DNA of 64,000 bases from NCBI GenBank assembly GCA_022885665.1, contig JAGQDJ010000112.1, forward strand, positions 294,163 through 358,162, written 5' to 3'. Below, in pieces: positions 11,901-24,616 of this stretch. A model generated the notes under the pieces. That model had not been told where the DNA came from. It saw only the letters and a list, made by a program, of their open reading frames with translations, and did no database searches. A program made the position numbers and the translations under genes. Source of the DNA: Triops longicaudatus. Its lineage: Eukaryota > Arthropoda > Branchiopoda > Notostraca > Triopsidae. How positions within the stretch are numbered: position 1 is the stretch's first letter; the number at the start of each line of letters is the position of its first letter.

Positions 11901-14474
11901 AGAAATAGGGAGTTGAAGGGCAGCGGAGGAAAGAGCGGCGCAAACCTTTGGGTATTTTTCCCACGTCTTGTAAAAGTCATCTTCTTATCAGAAAACGCGA
12001 GAGAAACGTTGCTATGTAGGTTTTTCGTTTAATCATCAGTCCGAATTCCAGTTTGAAAAAAGAATGGTAGGTCCCGTGGACAGGCACCCTTACGATCAAG
12101 TAATTCCGGCATGTGGTTACCCTGGAGGTGAAAAAATAAAGTTGCTTCTGGTTTATTACACTCACAAGTGCAGTTTACATATGATAATCTCCCTTGAAAA
12201 AAATGAGCATATAAGAGCGTGCTCCTTGTCAAACATTATAGGATTATTTCGTGTAGCGTGCGTCTACTTTTATCTCCGTTTTACTCGTTCTCTTTCCCTA
12301 TTCTGTCCGTCTCTTTCTCGTTTTCGTGTCAGAGACTTTTCGGACTTAATTTTATACTCGCGTCCGGTTGTTTGAAAGCATTATAATTTTCAGGGAGAAA
12401 AAGAGCAGCTCATTATAATAACCATTGTTTAGGCATAGCCGTCTAGATTAGACTTTGCTTTTTGAAGCTTTCAACACAGAAACATCACACGAAACACGGC
12501 CTCTGCAAACAACTTAAGCTTTTCAAGCTTTCGTTCTATATAAAATCAAGCTGAGAACTCGAATAGCTTGATAGATTGCGACGTGTACCTTTTCGGCGGA
12601 CTAACATTTTGGTTTGGTTAACCCCTGCATTTTAGGCCTTGCTGTCACAGGACGAGGTCGTCTGTCATTTTTTGTTATGCATTTTCTTTCCCTGTGAAAG
12701 AAGAAAATTTAGACTCATTGTTCGGGCTTAAATGAAAAGTTGCGAGGAAGAATAATGCCAGATATTGTTATCTTTGTCTTTTGCAGCAGAACGTGTGGCT
12801 ATAGAGGTAACAATACGTCGAAATCTTGGCCTGTCGCTGCTTTTATTGTGGAGTCGTTGGAGCTGCTGTTGCCGTGTTTCCTGTGCGCGCTTTTGACTTT
12901 GTCTAAAACCAGTCATAGCTCTAGAAGAGTAAATGATGTATTCTGTTTTTTGTTCGTTATTAAGCGCGAAAAATTGGAGTAATGTAGGAGACGAGCGTAC
13001 CGTACAGGCTCTTCGTTTCACCTCCCAAGACGATTATATTGGGATAAAAATGCATATTAAAACGTACAGTCATTAGCTTTCATGTTTCGACCCAAAGAAA
13101 TCTGAAGTGCAACGAAGACGAAAAGAGGGGTCTATCGTTCAGACAAGTACGGTTCATCAGTGGTCGCTGTGTATCTTGTTTTCTGATGCTGGGTTCCTGG
13201 TGTTCTACCTGGAAAAAGGTGGGCTTTGACTCAGAAAGTGCAAGGCCTTTTGGGTTAAAACGGCGATTCTTAATTAAAACACCCCCAGTGTTCTTCAGTG
13301 TTGGCGGCCTGCCTTGTCGGATGGTAAAACCAAGCCCTTTTCAGAAGGGGGGTTGGGGTACCTCTTATGAACCTGATAGATAAAAGAGACACCCTTTGGA
13401 CTCTTGTCTAAAAAACTTCAGTAGATGCGTTTTTTACTTTACATCTTAAACTCAATAGGACTAGTCCAACCACCCCTATTGTTGCTCTAATTTGCTCTGT
13501 GAGCCTGGTGAGCAGCCGAAAACTTAACAAAGCGCAAGCTTATTGAACTTCACATTCGCGGTCTCCTTACAAAAATGTTGCGAGCTCATCATGGAAAAAA
13601 AGGAAACTTGTTTTGTTCAAGCATAGGCTCGCCTAGCGTAAATTGAAAGCTTAAATTTTTTTTTAAAAAAAGTTTGGCTATTGCATAGTAGCAGTAATTT
13701 TTCTACGCTTTACCGTTAATTATTGCAGCCCTTCGTAGAAGGTTTTTGGGAATAAAAAGCCAGCCTGATCATGTTGACCTCGTTTACGGTGACGTTAATT
13801 ATCTCATAGACGAAAACTGCTGTAGATTTTTTTTTCAAAGAAACGAATTAAGTCAGTTGGTACTTTTAATCACAGGAGAATATGAACATGCACTTCTTTT
13901 GAAAGAAATGAGGTCGTCATTATTAGTGAATATACCAAAGATAAATTTGCTTATGTGGCAGACGCTACAGAATGCTTTGATGACTTAATGTGTTCTCTTT
14001 AGCGTACTTCATTGTGTGCCTAGCGTGCGTGGAGAAGATACAGAAGAGTTCACAAGAATGAAGAAAAGTGGACTTATAGTAAGTTTCATATCTTACATCT
14101 GAAAAATGATTCTTGACACGGCAAAGGACACTGAAGGCACTTAAGGAGACGTAGGTACACCACACCCATTATAGCCTGAATTAATGTTGGTAAGGTCCTT
14201 CGTTGCGCAGCTAAAAAAAAAGACCATTTTCTCTCGAACAAAGAATAAACAAAAATTCTAATAACTTGAAGGGTGTTTATGTTATACAAACAAGCGTCAA
14301 TTTGATGCAACAGGCTACCAATACTTGATGTTGGAAATGTGTATAAATAACTCTACTGGCGTGCGTAGATCACTGAACTCTCGAAAGTGCAATTGTAAAA
14401 CATCACACGGATTTTCTCTATGACTTGAACATTCCTTAAAAAAACGACATGAGCGTTGCTTATTGCCTGGCCTG
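8971..14474. other. Intergenic, no gene recognised
   Basis: No ORF above about 105 codons and none with a recognisable domain. I see no tRNA box A/box B pair, no snRNA core and no tandem repeat. Possible upstream regulatory DNA of the minus-strand atonal gene, inferred from position only. Confidence 0.5.
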
Positions 14475-14541
14475 TAGCCAGGTTAATTCACCCCCCCCGA
14501 AACTCCAACCCCCTCCCCGCACCGAACCAAAATCCTGGCTA
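14475..14541. repeat. Short inverted-repeat element, copy 2
   Basis: TAGCCAGG at 14475-14482 is the exact reverse complement of CCTGGCTA at 14534-14541. The 51 bases between are strongly strand-asymmetric, with a run of eight C followed by C-rich blocks. GAACCAAAATCC at 14524-14535 is shared with the segment at 874-885. The pattern suggests a foldback or MITE-like repeat fragment. Confidence 0.4.
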
Positions 14542-17500
14542 TGGACTTGCTTATTGCCGTCTTTATGTTTTTGTAGGTAATTCCAAATTTGAGCGAATAG
14601 GCATATTAAAATTCGTACCGTAATGCTTTTATGGTCTTTTCAGGTTGGCATTCATGCACTATAACTTCACTCTTCTAAGTTGAAAAACACACTCGATAAA
14701 TATTTATACAAAAGATTAAATTAATAGAGATTTAAGTTTCGTACAATACGTAATATTTTTTTGAGTTTGATATTTGGATGAGCTTGGCTTGTTGCCTTTG
14801 CTTTATTGCTTATGGTTAAATGTACATATGCAGTAATTGTAGTTCATTTTGAAGCTGAAATTCCTTTAAGGTTAAGTTTTACGTAAGATTTTAGGGCTGA
14901 GAAGGTTAAGCATCTTTGGACTAAGGAAAGTCTTCTCCCTATCTCTTGTAGTAAAAGTTATTTGTCTATTTTATAATGTATTACTGAAGAACTACTGCAG
15001 ATTTCTATGGGACTTCACCGCACTTCACAGAAACGTAATCGGATTCTTGTGTCACCTGGTTTTTAGGTACGTTCGTATAATGTATACGAGAAGGAACTTA
15101 CCAGAAATTTAACATGTGTGATGTCCTTTTTCGCATCTTTGCCTAAATTAGTCCAAATAAAATGAGTTAGATGGAAATGAACTGTGTATTTTCCAAGCAA
15201 GCCTTACAGTTGTTTACCTTGGTTGAGTTAGTCAACCCCTCTTGAAACCTTCGAAACGTAACAGAGGTTTATCTATTCAAAGGTTTAATCTCCATTTGAC
15301 GCAGAGTCGTGAGTTAGTTGCGTTGCTGTCCAATAAGGTCTGTGGCGTTTTACGACTGATATAACTCTGTCTGCTTAGCCTTATAATTAATTCTATGTGC
15401 ACGAGGATCAAAAACACACGCCGCTCTCATTGTTTTCTGTATTAACGTTTCGCAGAGGAGTGGAGGAATAAAGAAAAATAAAGTACGCCGATTGTGTTGG
15501 TTACGCTTGCCTCCTTGAAACGTAAAGGGTTTTGAAGGCTGGCAATAAGGACAACGCCGTAATAAAGCAGTCATTCTCACAGATGAAAGAGCGCTAACAC
15601 TAAAAATAATGTCTCTGCCACTTGCACGGCTATGTCATTTGAAGAGGCCTAGCAGGTTAAAAAGACGGTACACTATTATTAGAACTTTTGTGTTCAAAAA
15701 TCGCCAGAAGCAAACTATCTGAAAGGGTTTCAATTCTATCACTTTTCAGTTGGGTTAAAGCCACTGCGGCCAAGAAATGCTCTATAAAATTCTTACGAGC
15801 ATTTTAGGTCTTTTGTTAAATGTTTTACTTTTACTGCCAGAATCAGGGTTGCTGTGTTGTAAAATCATGACGGCTCTATATAGTAAAGAAGAAATGGGAA
15901 AAAGAATTAGCAACCCTGCCACCAAGTTTTGATCCACTTCGCGGTCATTTATGTTTGAAAAATATCTTTGGGTATACTTGCCGCCGCTGCCGTCGCAATA
16001 ACAGCAACTCCTCAATTCCGTGCTTTTTCGGGGCTCCAACTATTATTACACTCAAGATCTCAATTAAGGTCTTGCGGAAGCCCCTTGATGATCATAGCAA
16101 TCCTATACTATTGCGGGTTCGTTCGCGCGGGTATTAGCCAGTAATAGTCAGGTTTTAATTGACACGGGCAATTGCAAGACGCCTTTTTTCGACCGCTAGT
16201 GTAAGATCTACGCTACATTCCCAAAGAGGTTGAGCTTAGGAGGGGGCAGAGTCAAAAGAGCTGCCGCGAGAAAAAGAAGAAAGGAAAAAAATTGGCGAAG
16301 CTGCTACCGATTAAAGCGTATCGACTGCGGCTTCACGCTGCCACAACGAGCGAAGTTCCTGCTGATGAGGCTCGTGCCCTGCAAGATTAAACGTAGCCAT
16401 TGCCCAGTATGCTACTTCAGTTGCGGCTGCTGAGTAATAAGTGCACCGCAATGTTCTTGCAACCAGGCTAAAAAAAACTAGATTCGATTCCCTGACCGAA
16501 GGAGGAAAGGGGTACTAATCACAGTGCTGGAACAAAAAAGTTTGGTGCTGGCTACCAATTTAGGTCTAATTTGGTAGGCTGAGGCTATTTTTGGTGAAAA
16601 AGTTTCGATAGTTTTGTTAAAATTGGGGCTTACCATTCTGAACACTTTGTGGCCGAGAAGGGATTACCGAGAAGTAATGAAGCACTAAGATAATTCAGGA
16701 GTCTCGAAAAAGGTAAATTAAAGACTAAGCCTGCCTCCCTGTACATATTAAAAAAATAACTAAAGATATCGCACCTTTTTCACGTACCAGTTTTCCAATG
16801 TCTCATAATTCACCCTTCCTTGACACACCCGTTCATCCCTTTGGGTGGATTATCCGAATCATCCGTGTAATTATGCCACTGAAGGTAGGAAAAAAAACGG
16901 ATAAAATGATTTAGTGGTATGGGTTCCACTGTTTCCTGAAAATCTATTAGATTATTTTCTCAAGGGGGGGGGGGTGAGAGGCATAATTTATTGCGTTGTC
17001 TTTGCCTTGCCTTGTGTTTTTTGTCTGGGGTTAGTTTTGCAAAGTTGATGGTTCGCCGTTAAAAGTAACACAGCAGCGCTTTCTTGCACAATACGAGTTG
17101 TAAGAATCTGAGGTGGTGAAATGTACAAGGGTATGGAGTTAATTAGGAAAAACACAGGTTGGACACGTCAAAATGAAGTTTACGATTCTTGAAAGTGCAT
17201 TAATTGTTGCTCTCGCGGGTTATATGCGACAACGTAAATGTGCTTGTAACTCGTTAACTTCGACTTCTCGTTCTTTTTTGCTTTCCACTAATGTAATAAC
17301 TTGGTCCTTCGGGTTGGTCGGGATTTTCGTTTTAGTTTGGGCTAAGCTTTACATGTTGTAGCCCCGGCTTTTTTAAGATGGTTGTTATTGCCTTATGGCT
17401 TGTAGCGATTTTTTTATGGTCGGCTCTTTTTTAAGGGGTGATGGCAGCCACAGCCACAACGTTGAAAATTGCGTTGATGGTAGAAGTCACTAATGAATAC

Positions 17501-20500
17501 TATATCAGAAGCTTAATTTTACCCCTCTACCTAGCCACTTGGCTTTTATCCTTTTCTCTGGCTCAAATCGTTAAGAATTCTGTGCATCATTTCAAGTTCC
17601 CTCAAAAATCTCCTTCGTTTGCATGAAAACGGTTCCTAGTATAGCAGTAAAAGGCTATTATCTGCATGATGTGCACCACTGCCAAAAGCGATGAACCACG
17701 ACAGCTCGCTTGTTTTTTTAATAAAAAAAAGAAATTTCGTTCAAGGTGTCTTGGATGTTTGCTCTTTCTACCAAGTCTTTTTGCAGGAGCCTTCATATAT
17801 ACGAGAGTGAGCGCCCCGTTGTCCAAGTGCATTAGCTACTGCACACATCATACCGGGTAGTGTTTGGGCTCCCACAGCTCAAGGAACGCCTCCTCATTAG
17901 CCGGGAGAAGCAACCGTTTGCAATCAAAATGGGCGAAAAAGGTATATCCGTTGCTAACAAGACTGTTATAACTACTGTTACTATGCATGCAGGTTTGTCA
18001 AAATTCTTTCCTTTATCATGAAAAAAAATGAATCAAGTTAAAATGACGGATCGCTACCTACTTTTCAGAGGGAAAACGAAGTGTTTAAACACGGTGCATT
18101 TCGGTACCATTCTAATGTTATGGTAGCGGAGATTGTTAGGGTGAGTGGGTGCTTAATGCGCGCAAATTGCGCTGTTAATTAGCGGCAACATTGTTCATGT
18201 ATGTGCTATAGGGAGAGCGGGTAGGGCGCAAAGGTTGATATGTGGCGGGTTTGGTGCTGCTTCGGCTCCCACAGTCTAATCTTGTTTCTCGGTAATGTAA
18301 AAAGCGAGAAAACGCTTTTTGATGGCTGTAGCACACATCAAGCCGAGAATTATGGACACTGTGCATAGTAGCATGCTAGGCCAATGGACCAATTTGAATG
18401 CAAGAGACGGAGCTTTTTTTTCCCATTGCCGTCTTGTTAGCCGCCTAAACGTATATAACAATCTGGTTGAGGTCATTTAGCTCAGGTGTTATAGCCAGGC
18501 ATTACCACATTGTATGATAACGTAGCCGGAGGGTATCGTGCCAATTCCGAATTAGCATAGAAACTGAATTATGAAATGAAGGCTCTGAGAATATGAAGCT
18601 TATTAAGTGAAGTTAAAGGGGCATAGTTTAGCTGTGTGCAACTCGGTTAAGACCGGTTAAGTTGTGGCCTATTCAAACGGAAAAAAGGGAAAAGCCGCTT
18701 TAACAGTTGATGAAGGGAATTTAACTGTGTGTTGTTTGCGGCGATGCTGGTAGACAGAAAAAGCGATCATCTCGAGTCCCAGGACTTATTAAACTGTCAC
18801 AAAGCCCACAAATTCAAACCTTGTTAACTAGTAAACCCTTTACATATCTCCCCCAATTTCGTCTCAACGGCCATTTGGAAGACATAAAAATTCTAAATAG
18901 GTGCAGAAAGGCTTGAACTAGGACGCGCTTGAGAGTTCGTTTAGGCAAGACACAATTTTACGATTCGAGAGGCTAAGAGAGAGAGACAGAAAAATTCGGA
19001 GCCGATTAAGTTGCGTGGGAAAAATACGTGAAAACAAATCTGCTGGTTGGTGTCTGAAGTTGCATTTGTGACTATGCGAGATAGCAATGCGAGATAGCAA
19101 TTACAGAAGCGAGAGTTAATTGAGTTAAATTTGGGGCGTCTCGGAACGATGCACACGACTGCATCTCAGACACCATGTAGCGTTTGTCTTTGATAATCTA
19201 AAAAAATACGGATTTGTTCCAGAAAACGTGCGGTGATAATTGGATTAATCCGTTCATGCTCTTGTCCAACCTTTACACTTTTGCTTTCTTCATTGGAATC
19301 AGCAGATTCTGAACCGTATTGATGCCTTTACTGTTAGCATCCATACAAACATAGATAGTATGTAGGTGGTTACTACTTCGTGTATGAATTAGGGAAAGTT
19401 CGCTCGGCGTTGTTTTCGAGGAGCGTGGGCAGATTTAACCAAACAGTCGAAACAATTCATTGTGATAGACTATAATTGAATAATTAAAGGGTTCCATGGT
19501 GTGTTGTAGACCTAAGTGAGTCTACGGAGATAATTAAGTCTTTGATGCGTAACGAGTGTATTTTCAGTATTTTTACCTAAGTAAAAACATAACCACTTTC
19601 CACCTAGCATATTTCGTAGTTCTATTTTTTTAGTTGAGTCTCACATAATAGGATTTGTGAGGACATAAAATTTTGCAAGCGTTTTTCCCGCCTTTTACTT
19701 CTTGGAAAAACCGCGGGAGTCCATGTCCTGCTCAACATAGCGAAACGAGGGAGACCAGCTTTTATGAGCCTGATTTGCCCATACGTGCCAACTGGTCAAC
19801 CATTTCTGTGGTTACGTTTCTCTAAAACGACGAGTGCTTTAATTTGATGTGAGGGGTCAGATAGTCCACAAGTCAAGTGCAATTTCCTCCGAGAAGATTA
19901 ATCGCCGGGAGCAATGGTTACTCTTGTCTGTTGCAAGTGCACGTAAAGTAAAAATTCATTATTGCTTCTTTCCGCTTGGGACGGCAGCACCAACCCGACC
20001 CAAATGGCACGCGACTGCATCGACCTTTTGGTTGTGTAAGCTTATTATTGCAATGGAACGGGGAGGGATTTTCACTGGGAGACGCGATATTTAGCTGAAC
20101 ACCGTTTCCGGTGGAAGACGTTCAAAGATTGTCGAAGAGCTAGTAGCAATCCTTGTGGCAAGTTTGCTGCTCTAGTAGCCGTCAAAATGCCGAAGTATTA
20201 TGTATTGTAAACTGTAATCACTTAGGCTTGTGTACCTCAGTTTTAGTACTACCGTGGGTTGTCCAAGGGGGTTTTGTACTGAACGTACTCACTTCAATAT
20301 ATACATGGAGGGAGTAGCACAGTTGGTGAGCGTGAGCAGCCATGCATGGCCTTAGCAGGCACAAGGCTGCAAGGTGCATGTAGTCTTTTATAATCTCTCG
20401 CCTTTTAGCTTTTACTTCGCTTTTGTCTTGTGCCTGGCACACGTACCACCCCCGAACACTCTAACCCCTTCGTGACCTCTGCACCAACTTATCTTCTTTT

Positions 20501-23500
20501 TTTTTCAGTGGCTCCATTTTTTACCACTACCGGCCAAAGTCTCCAGTTACAAGTCTCAGCATAGGTAGCTGTTACGAGCCTCATAAAGCACGGCTTAAGT
20601 ACCGGCACAATTGCTGTGCCAACTGTCAATAATTGGGTACAAGTTGAGGGAGGAAGTATTCTCCACATCTGGCGAAAAGGTACCTAAAAGCAGGTATACA
20701 AATAGGTAAGAACCATTGCTGATCCTGACCAGCATATATGACTCAAGTTTTAGATTGCGCGATGTGACACCTTGATTTGCGGGAGATTTCATGGACCTCG
20801 GATAGCTCCCAACTGCCTCTGTCAGTTCATGACAAGAGCGTAGACATAGGTCCCTTGAAGCAGCTGTTGTGTCACGAAAAAGAGCAGGATCGTGATTGGC
20901 AAACTAGTTCCCAAACCTTTCTTGTCTCGTTATACGTGTCCGTAGACTTGATTCTCTATTCATCCAAACAGCAACTTATATGAATGTGCCGAGCTTTTGG
21001 CCCTTCGTCTTGTTACAAACTGTCAACTCCATTTACAAGGAACAATAGGACCTTTGGCCTAAGAAGCTTTGTTACGTATAACCTTGTCCAGCCCCAAATT
21101 GGTTAAAAACTTAAAATGAAAGCTTTAAGCAAAACATATACAAGACACACATGACGCGTCAATTTGGCCGTTTTTCGATTAGCTTCGTAGTTAAAATTAC
21201 AAGTGAAGTGTGCAGGGCATTCTGACCTCATTTTGAAAAGGTACCAAGCGTCATCTGCGATGATGAAGTAAGAATAACAGAGTATACCATTTATTTATAA
21301 ATTGTTCGGGAGGTTGAAAATTGAAATCGAGAAGGTAAGGAAAGAAGAGAGGTCCCTGGACTCGTCCCCCTTATAGCGTTACAAATGTGTTATATAGCTC
21401 TCCGCTGGAATGACGGATGACTTTCCGTTCTGAAGTCCAGGAGTCCATGTTATGTATCGTTGGCCACGTGATGTAATGGCCTATAAGTCTACAGAGGGGG
21501 TGGCACTTTGTGAGGCTAAGGTGATGCCCGTGTCAGACTTGTAAGGTAAATGGAAAACCTCTAAATGTATAAGGAAGTTCATCGGAAAAAGGTCGTGGTC
21601 GGGGCTACTACTCTAGTTGGTCATATTGTACCATGGGGGTTGTTCTCCCCCTTAAAGTGATTCTTAGACCACCTGCCTTAACTCGGAAACTGCTTGTTCT
21701 GTTATTGGAAGTGTGACTTGGCCAGTAGTCTGCTAGCTACAAGGAGCCGCGTAATGAAAAACCGCCCGCTGCTAACTCGCACTTACCACTTACGGGGCGA
21801 CCTCCCCTTTCGTTTTTTTTTTCACAAAAAGCATCCCCGTCAAGAATCCAAAGAGATTTTTTTCACATTTTAAGACGATTTTGTACCTGCAATAGCCTAT
21901 AACGTCCGCCAAAAACCTCCCATTCCGACTATTCAGAAAACCTAACGATTGTTATTATGGACTATTAGAGTTAGCTAACTGAAGGAAAATGGCACATGGG
22001 AGAAAAGTAGTTAGTCTTCTTCCCTTTAGTTCAGGGGGAATCGCCCTTAAAACAGTTCTTTGTTGATTTACCCCGGCTTTTATTATGAAAAGGGTATGCT
22101 AAGGTTATTTCTTGCTCAAGTTGTTTCTTGAAAGTTGCCTTTAACCTACGCTTCCAAAAAGAAACATGACTTGAAGAGTGTCTGCTTAACTGTTAGGACA
22201 CATGAAAACACGGGAATTTTTAGATTAAAAACAAAGAAAAGAAGCGACAAGTGGTCGTAAAACGTAGCTTTATGGTCAACTAATGTGAAGGTTTTTTCCA
22301 CTTTTAGGGAAATAACCCTAACGTTTTCCGTGTTTGTCGCCTGGAATCAAGGTCTATTATGGAAACAACCCCAAAATGTTTAAGGCCCGCAGCCAGGAAT
22401 AGAAGAAATTCCAAGTTTGCATGTCAGGAAATATTAAGGTAGCCCCCAAAGTAGGAGACCTCCCTTGTGATCCAAGCATAATTGCTTATCGGCGAGGTTC
22501 TCGAGTAACCAGGGTGCTTCTGAGCTATTACTTTAGGTCACGGAGACAATCATTCCTTTTTCCTTTCAAGAAAAGTTGTCTTCACTGAGAGAGTTATAAG
22601 TAATTAAGCAAATGACCTCGATTTGGGGTGTGTTGACCAATCAAAATGGTACACAAAGCTAGTGACAATGCTAGGGAGCAGGTGTTTTTGCGAGATAGAG
22701 GACTGAAGTTACTAAAAGGCAGAAAAAGGCACACTTTTCTTCCGAAGCGAGAGACTCGTGCTGTAGTGTCCAGGGCTAAAGCCTGTCTAGGAGGGTACCA
22801 GCCCCCAAAACGGAAATACAAAAGCGAGAGCTCTTTTTGGTGGCTTCAGGTGGTACTACGTCTGCGTCGCACACGGGGATCGTTTTGTGTGAAGTTGTTC
22901 TTTTGCAGTTAGGTGATGGTTCAAGTACGCGTTAGACTGCAGGTTAGAAACTCAATGGCCACCCTAAATAACAGCTGGCCAGCGTTCAGTCATAAGGTCT
23001 TCTCTATTACCAGTGTTACTTCTATGCAACATTTCTTTTCTGAATCCAAAACAGCGTCATCGACGTCTTTTAGTCATTACTGACTATTTAATTCGCCACT
23101 GTTTGCACAGAACTGCTCAAACAATAAACCTCACCTGCTCGGAGTTTCTTTGTGCACCCAGGCTTTACGAAACTTACCCGCTTAGGAACGTTTTAATCCC
23201 GTTTTTTTTTTCACTCTCAGGCGTAAGACAAAAAAAGAGCATCTCTCCTAAAGCAAATTACATCTTTTTGCCGGAAGTAGGAGGGACCAAGAAAGGGACT
23301 ATTCCAGAAATCGAGAGAGGAAGTACGCTTCTCTGAAACGCTTCCTTCCTTGTTTCACTTGCGTCTTGTGTTGATATCTTTGACCCCTTCCGTGAAGACG
23401 TTAAGATATTGCAACATAAGTGGATGGATACATACACGCTACAGGTGTAATCAAGTTACGGTGGCAAATGGCCAGCGTCCGCCTCTCGCGGGCGCCGGAG

Positions 23501-24587
23501 TTTCCGTAACCCTTCATTGGTGACACCGGAAGGATCCATTTTAGACATGCACTACGCTCAATTACATGTTTCAGACTAGCCTCTCTCTTTATGAAAAGCC
23601 ATACAGTTTAACCTTTTCATAAAAAAAGGGCTCGGATCCGCCTTGAGTGAAAAGAAAGTTGGGGGAGGATAATTAGTTTTAAATAGGTGAAGACTTTTCT
23701 TTCCGCTAAAAAAGAAGCAATTTAAAAAATAACAAAGAGTTAAAAGATGGTTATTAACTTGGGAAGGGAGGCAACCTCGTATAGAAACTTCAGGTTGGGG
23801 GTGTTTCGAACGACAACATGGGCATAACCCGTCATCGAACACGAGCGAAAGGTTCATCTGCATATAAGAAATTATACTCCATAAAAGCACTGACAGGTGA
23901 TGATGAGATATCTATACTCAAAACTGTGACTCAAATGGGCTCGTTCTTGTAAACCTGTAACGCTCAAAGGCTCGGTTGAAAGCGTTAAATATTTTCCGTT
24001 GCGTGAAATTTCCTTTGCTAACGAGTTCTATGGAAGACCAAGACCGCAAGATTCCTTCGTCGAACCCAGTTCTTTTGTTCTTATCCTAGAGTCGGCAATT
24101 AAACTGCTATAAACGAACATGTATAAGAGCGGGAGCGTAAACTCGGAAGGGACCATCATCATTAGAAAGAAAGCCGCAATTGCCGGTGCTGGTAAGAATC
24201 ATTTCACGCTTTAACTGACATGCTCTCGTTTGTGTGTAAAGGGCACACAACTGATGCTTGGTTGTTACAAGAGAAAGTTATATATTGTGTGTTTGTGTGT
24301 AAGCGATCTATGTCCCAACTCCCAAGCTATCATGTCATGTTTTCTTCTGTACTTGAGTGTCGTATCTCTTGTTATAATCGGAAAATAGCCAAGCCAGCAG
24401 CGCGTTAGACCATGGCATGGCGGCGGCATCAAAGTCCCCGATTAGAAGCCCAGCGACGAACTAGCGTGAAAGATGTGCCGCCCCATCATTCGGCATTAGC
24501 ACCTATAGACTATATTGGGACCATATCTTTTCTTGTTTTACGAAAGAAACTTGGGCCTTGTTTTTTCACTCCGGGCTTCTTTCTTGG
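14542..24587. other. Intergenic, no gene recognised
   Basis: No supportable exon chain on either strand; the longest ORFs are about 105 codons without domain character. It contains an 11-G run at 16964-16974. No rRNA, tRNA or mobile-element coding sequence was recognised. Confidence 0.5.
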
Positions 24588-24616
24588 CGTTGACACTATA
24601 GTTATCCGTGTCAACG
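24588..24616. repeat. Perfect 9-bp hairpin
   Basis: CGTTGACAC at 24588-24596 and its exact reverse complement GTGTCAACG at 24608-24616 are separated by 11 bases. No gene is recognised on either side and no poly-T tract follows directly, so a role is unknown. It may be a chance palindrome. Confidence 0.4.

Noticed and set aside
12728..13021. 97-codon minus-strand ORF with basic Gln/Arg-rich middle
   Set aside because: No upstream or downstream exon partners and no recognisable domain; a plus-strand ORF of similar length overlaps it.
16362..16369. CTGATGAG, the hammerhead ribozyme core octamer
   Set aside because: No GAAA core strand and no pairing stems at the required spacing were found.
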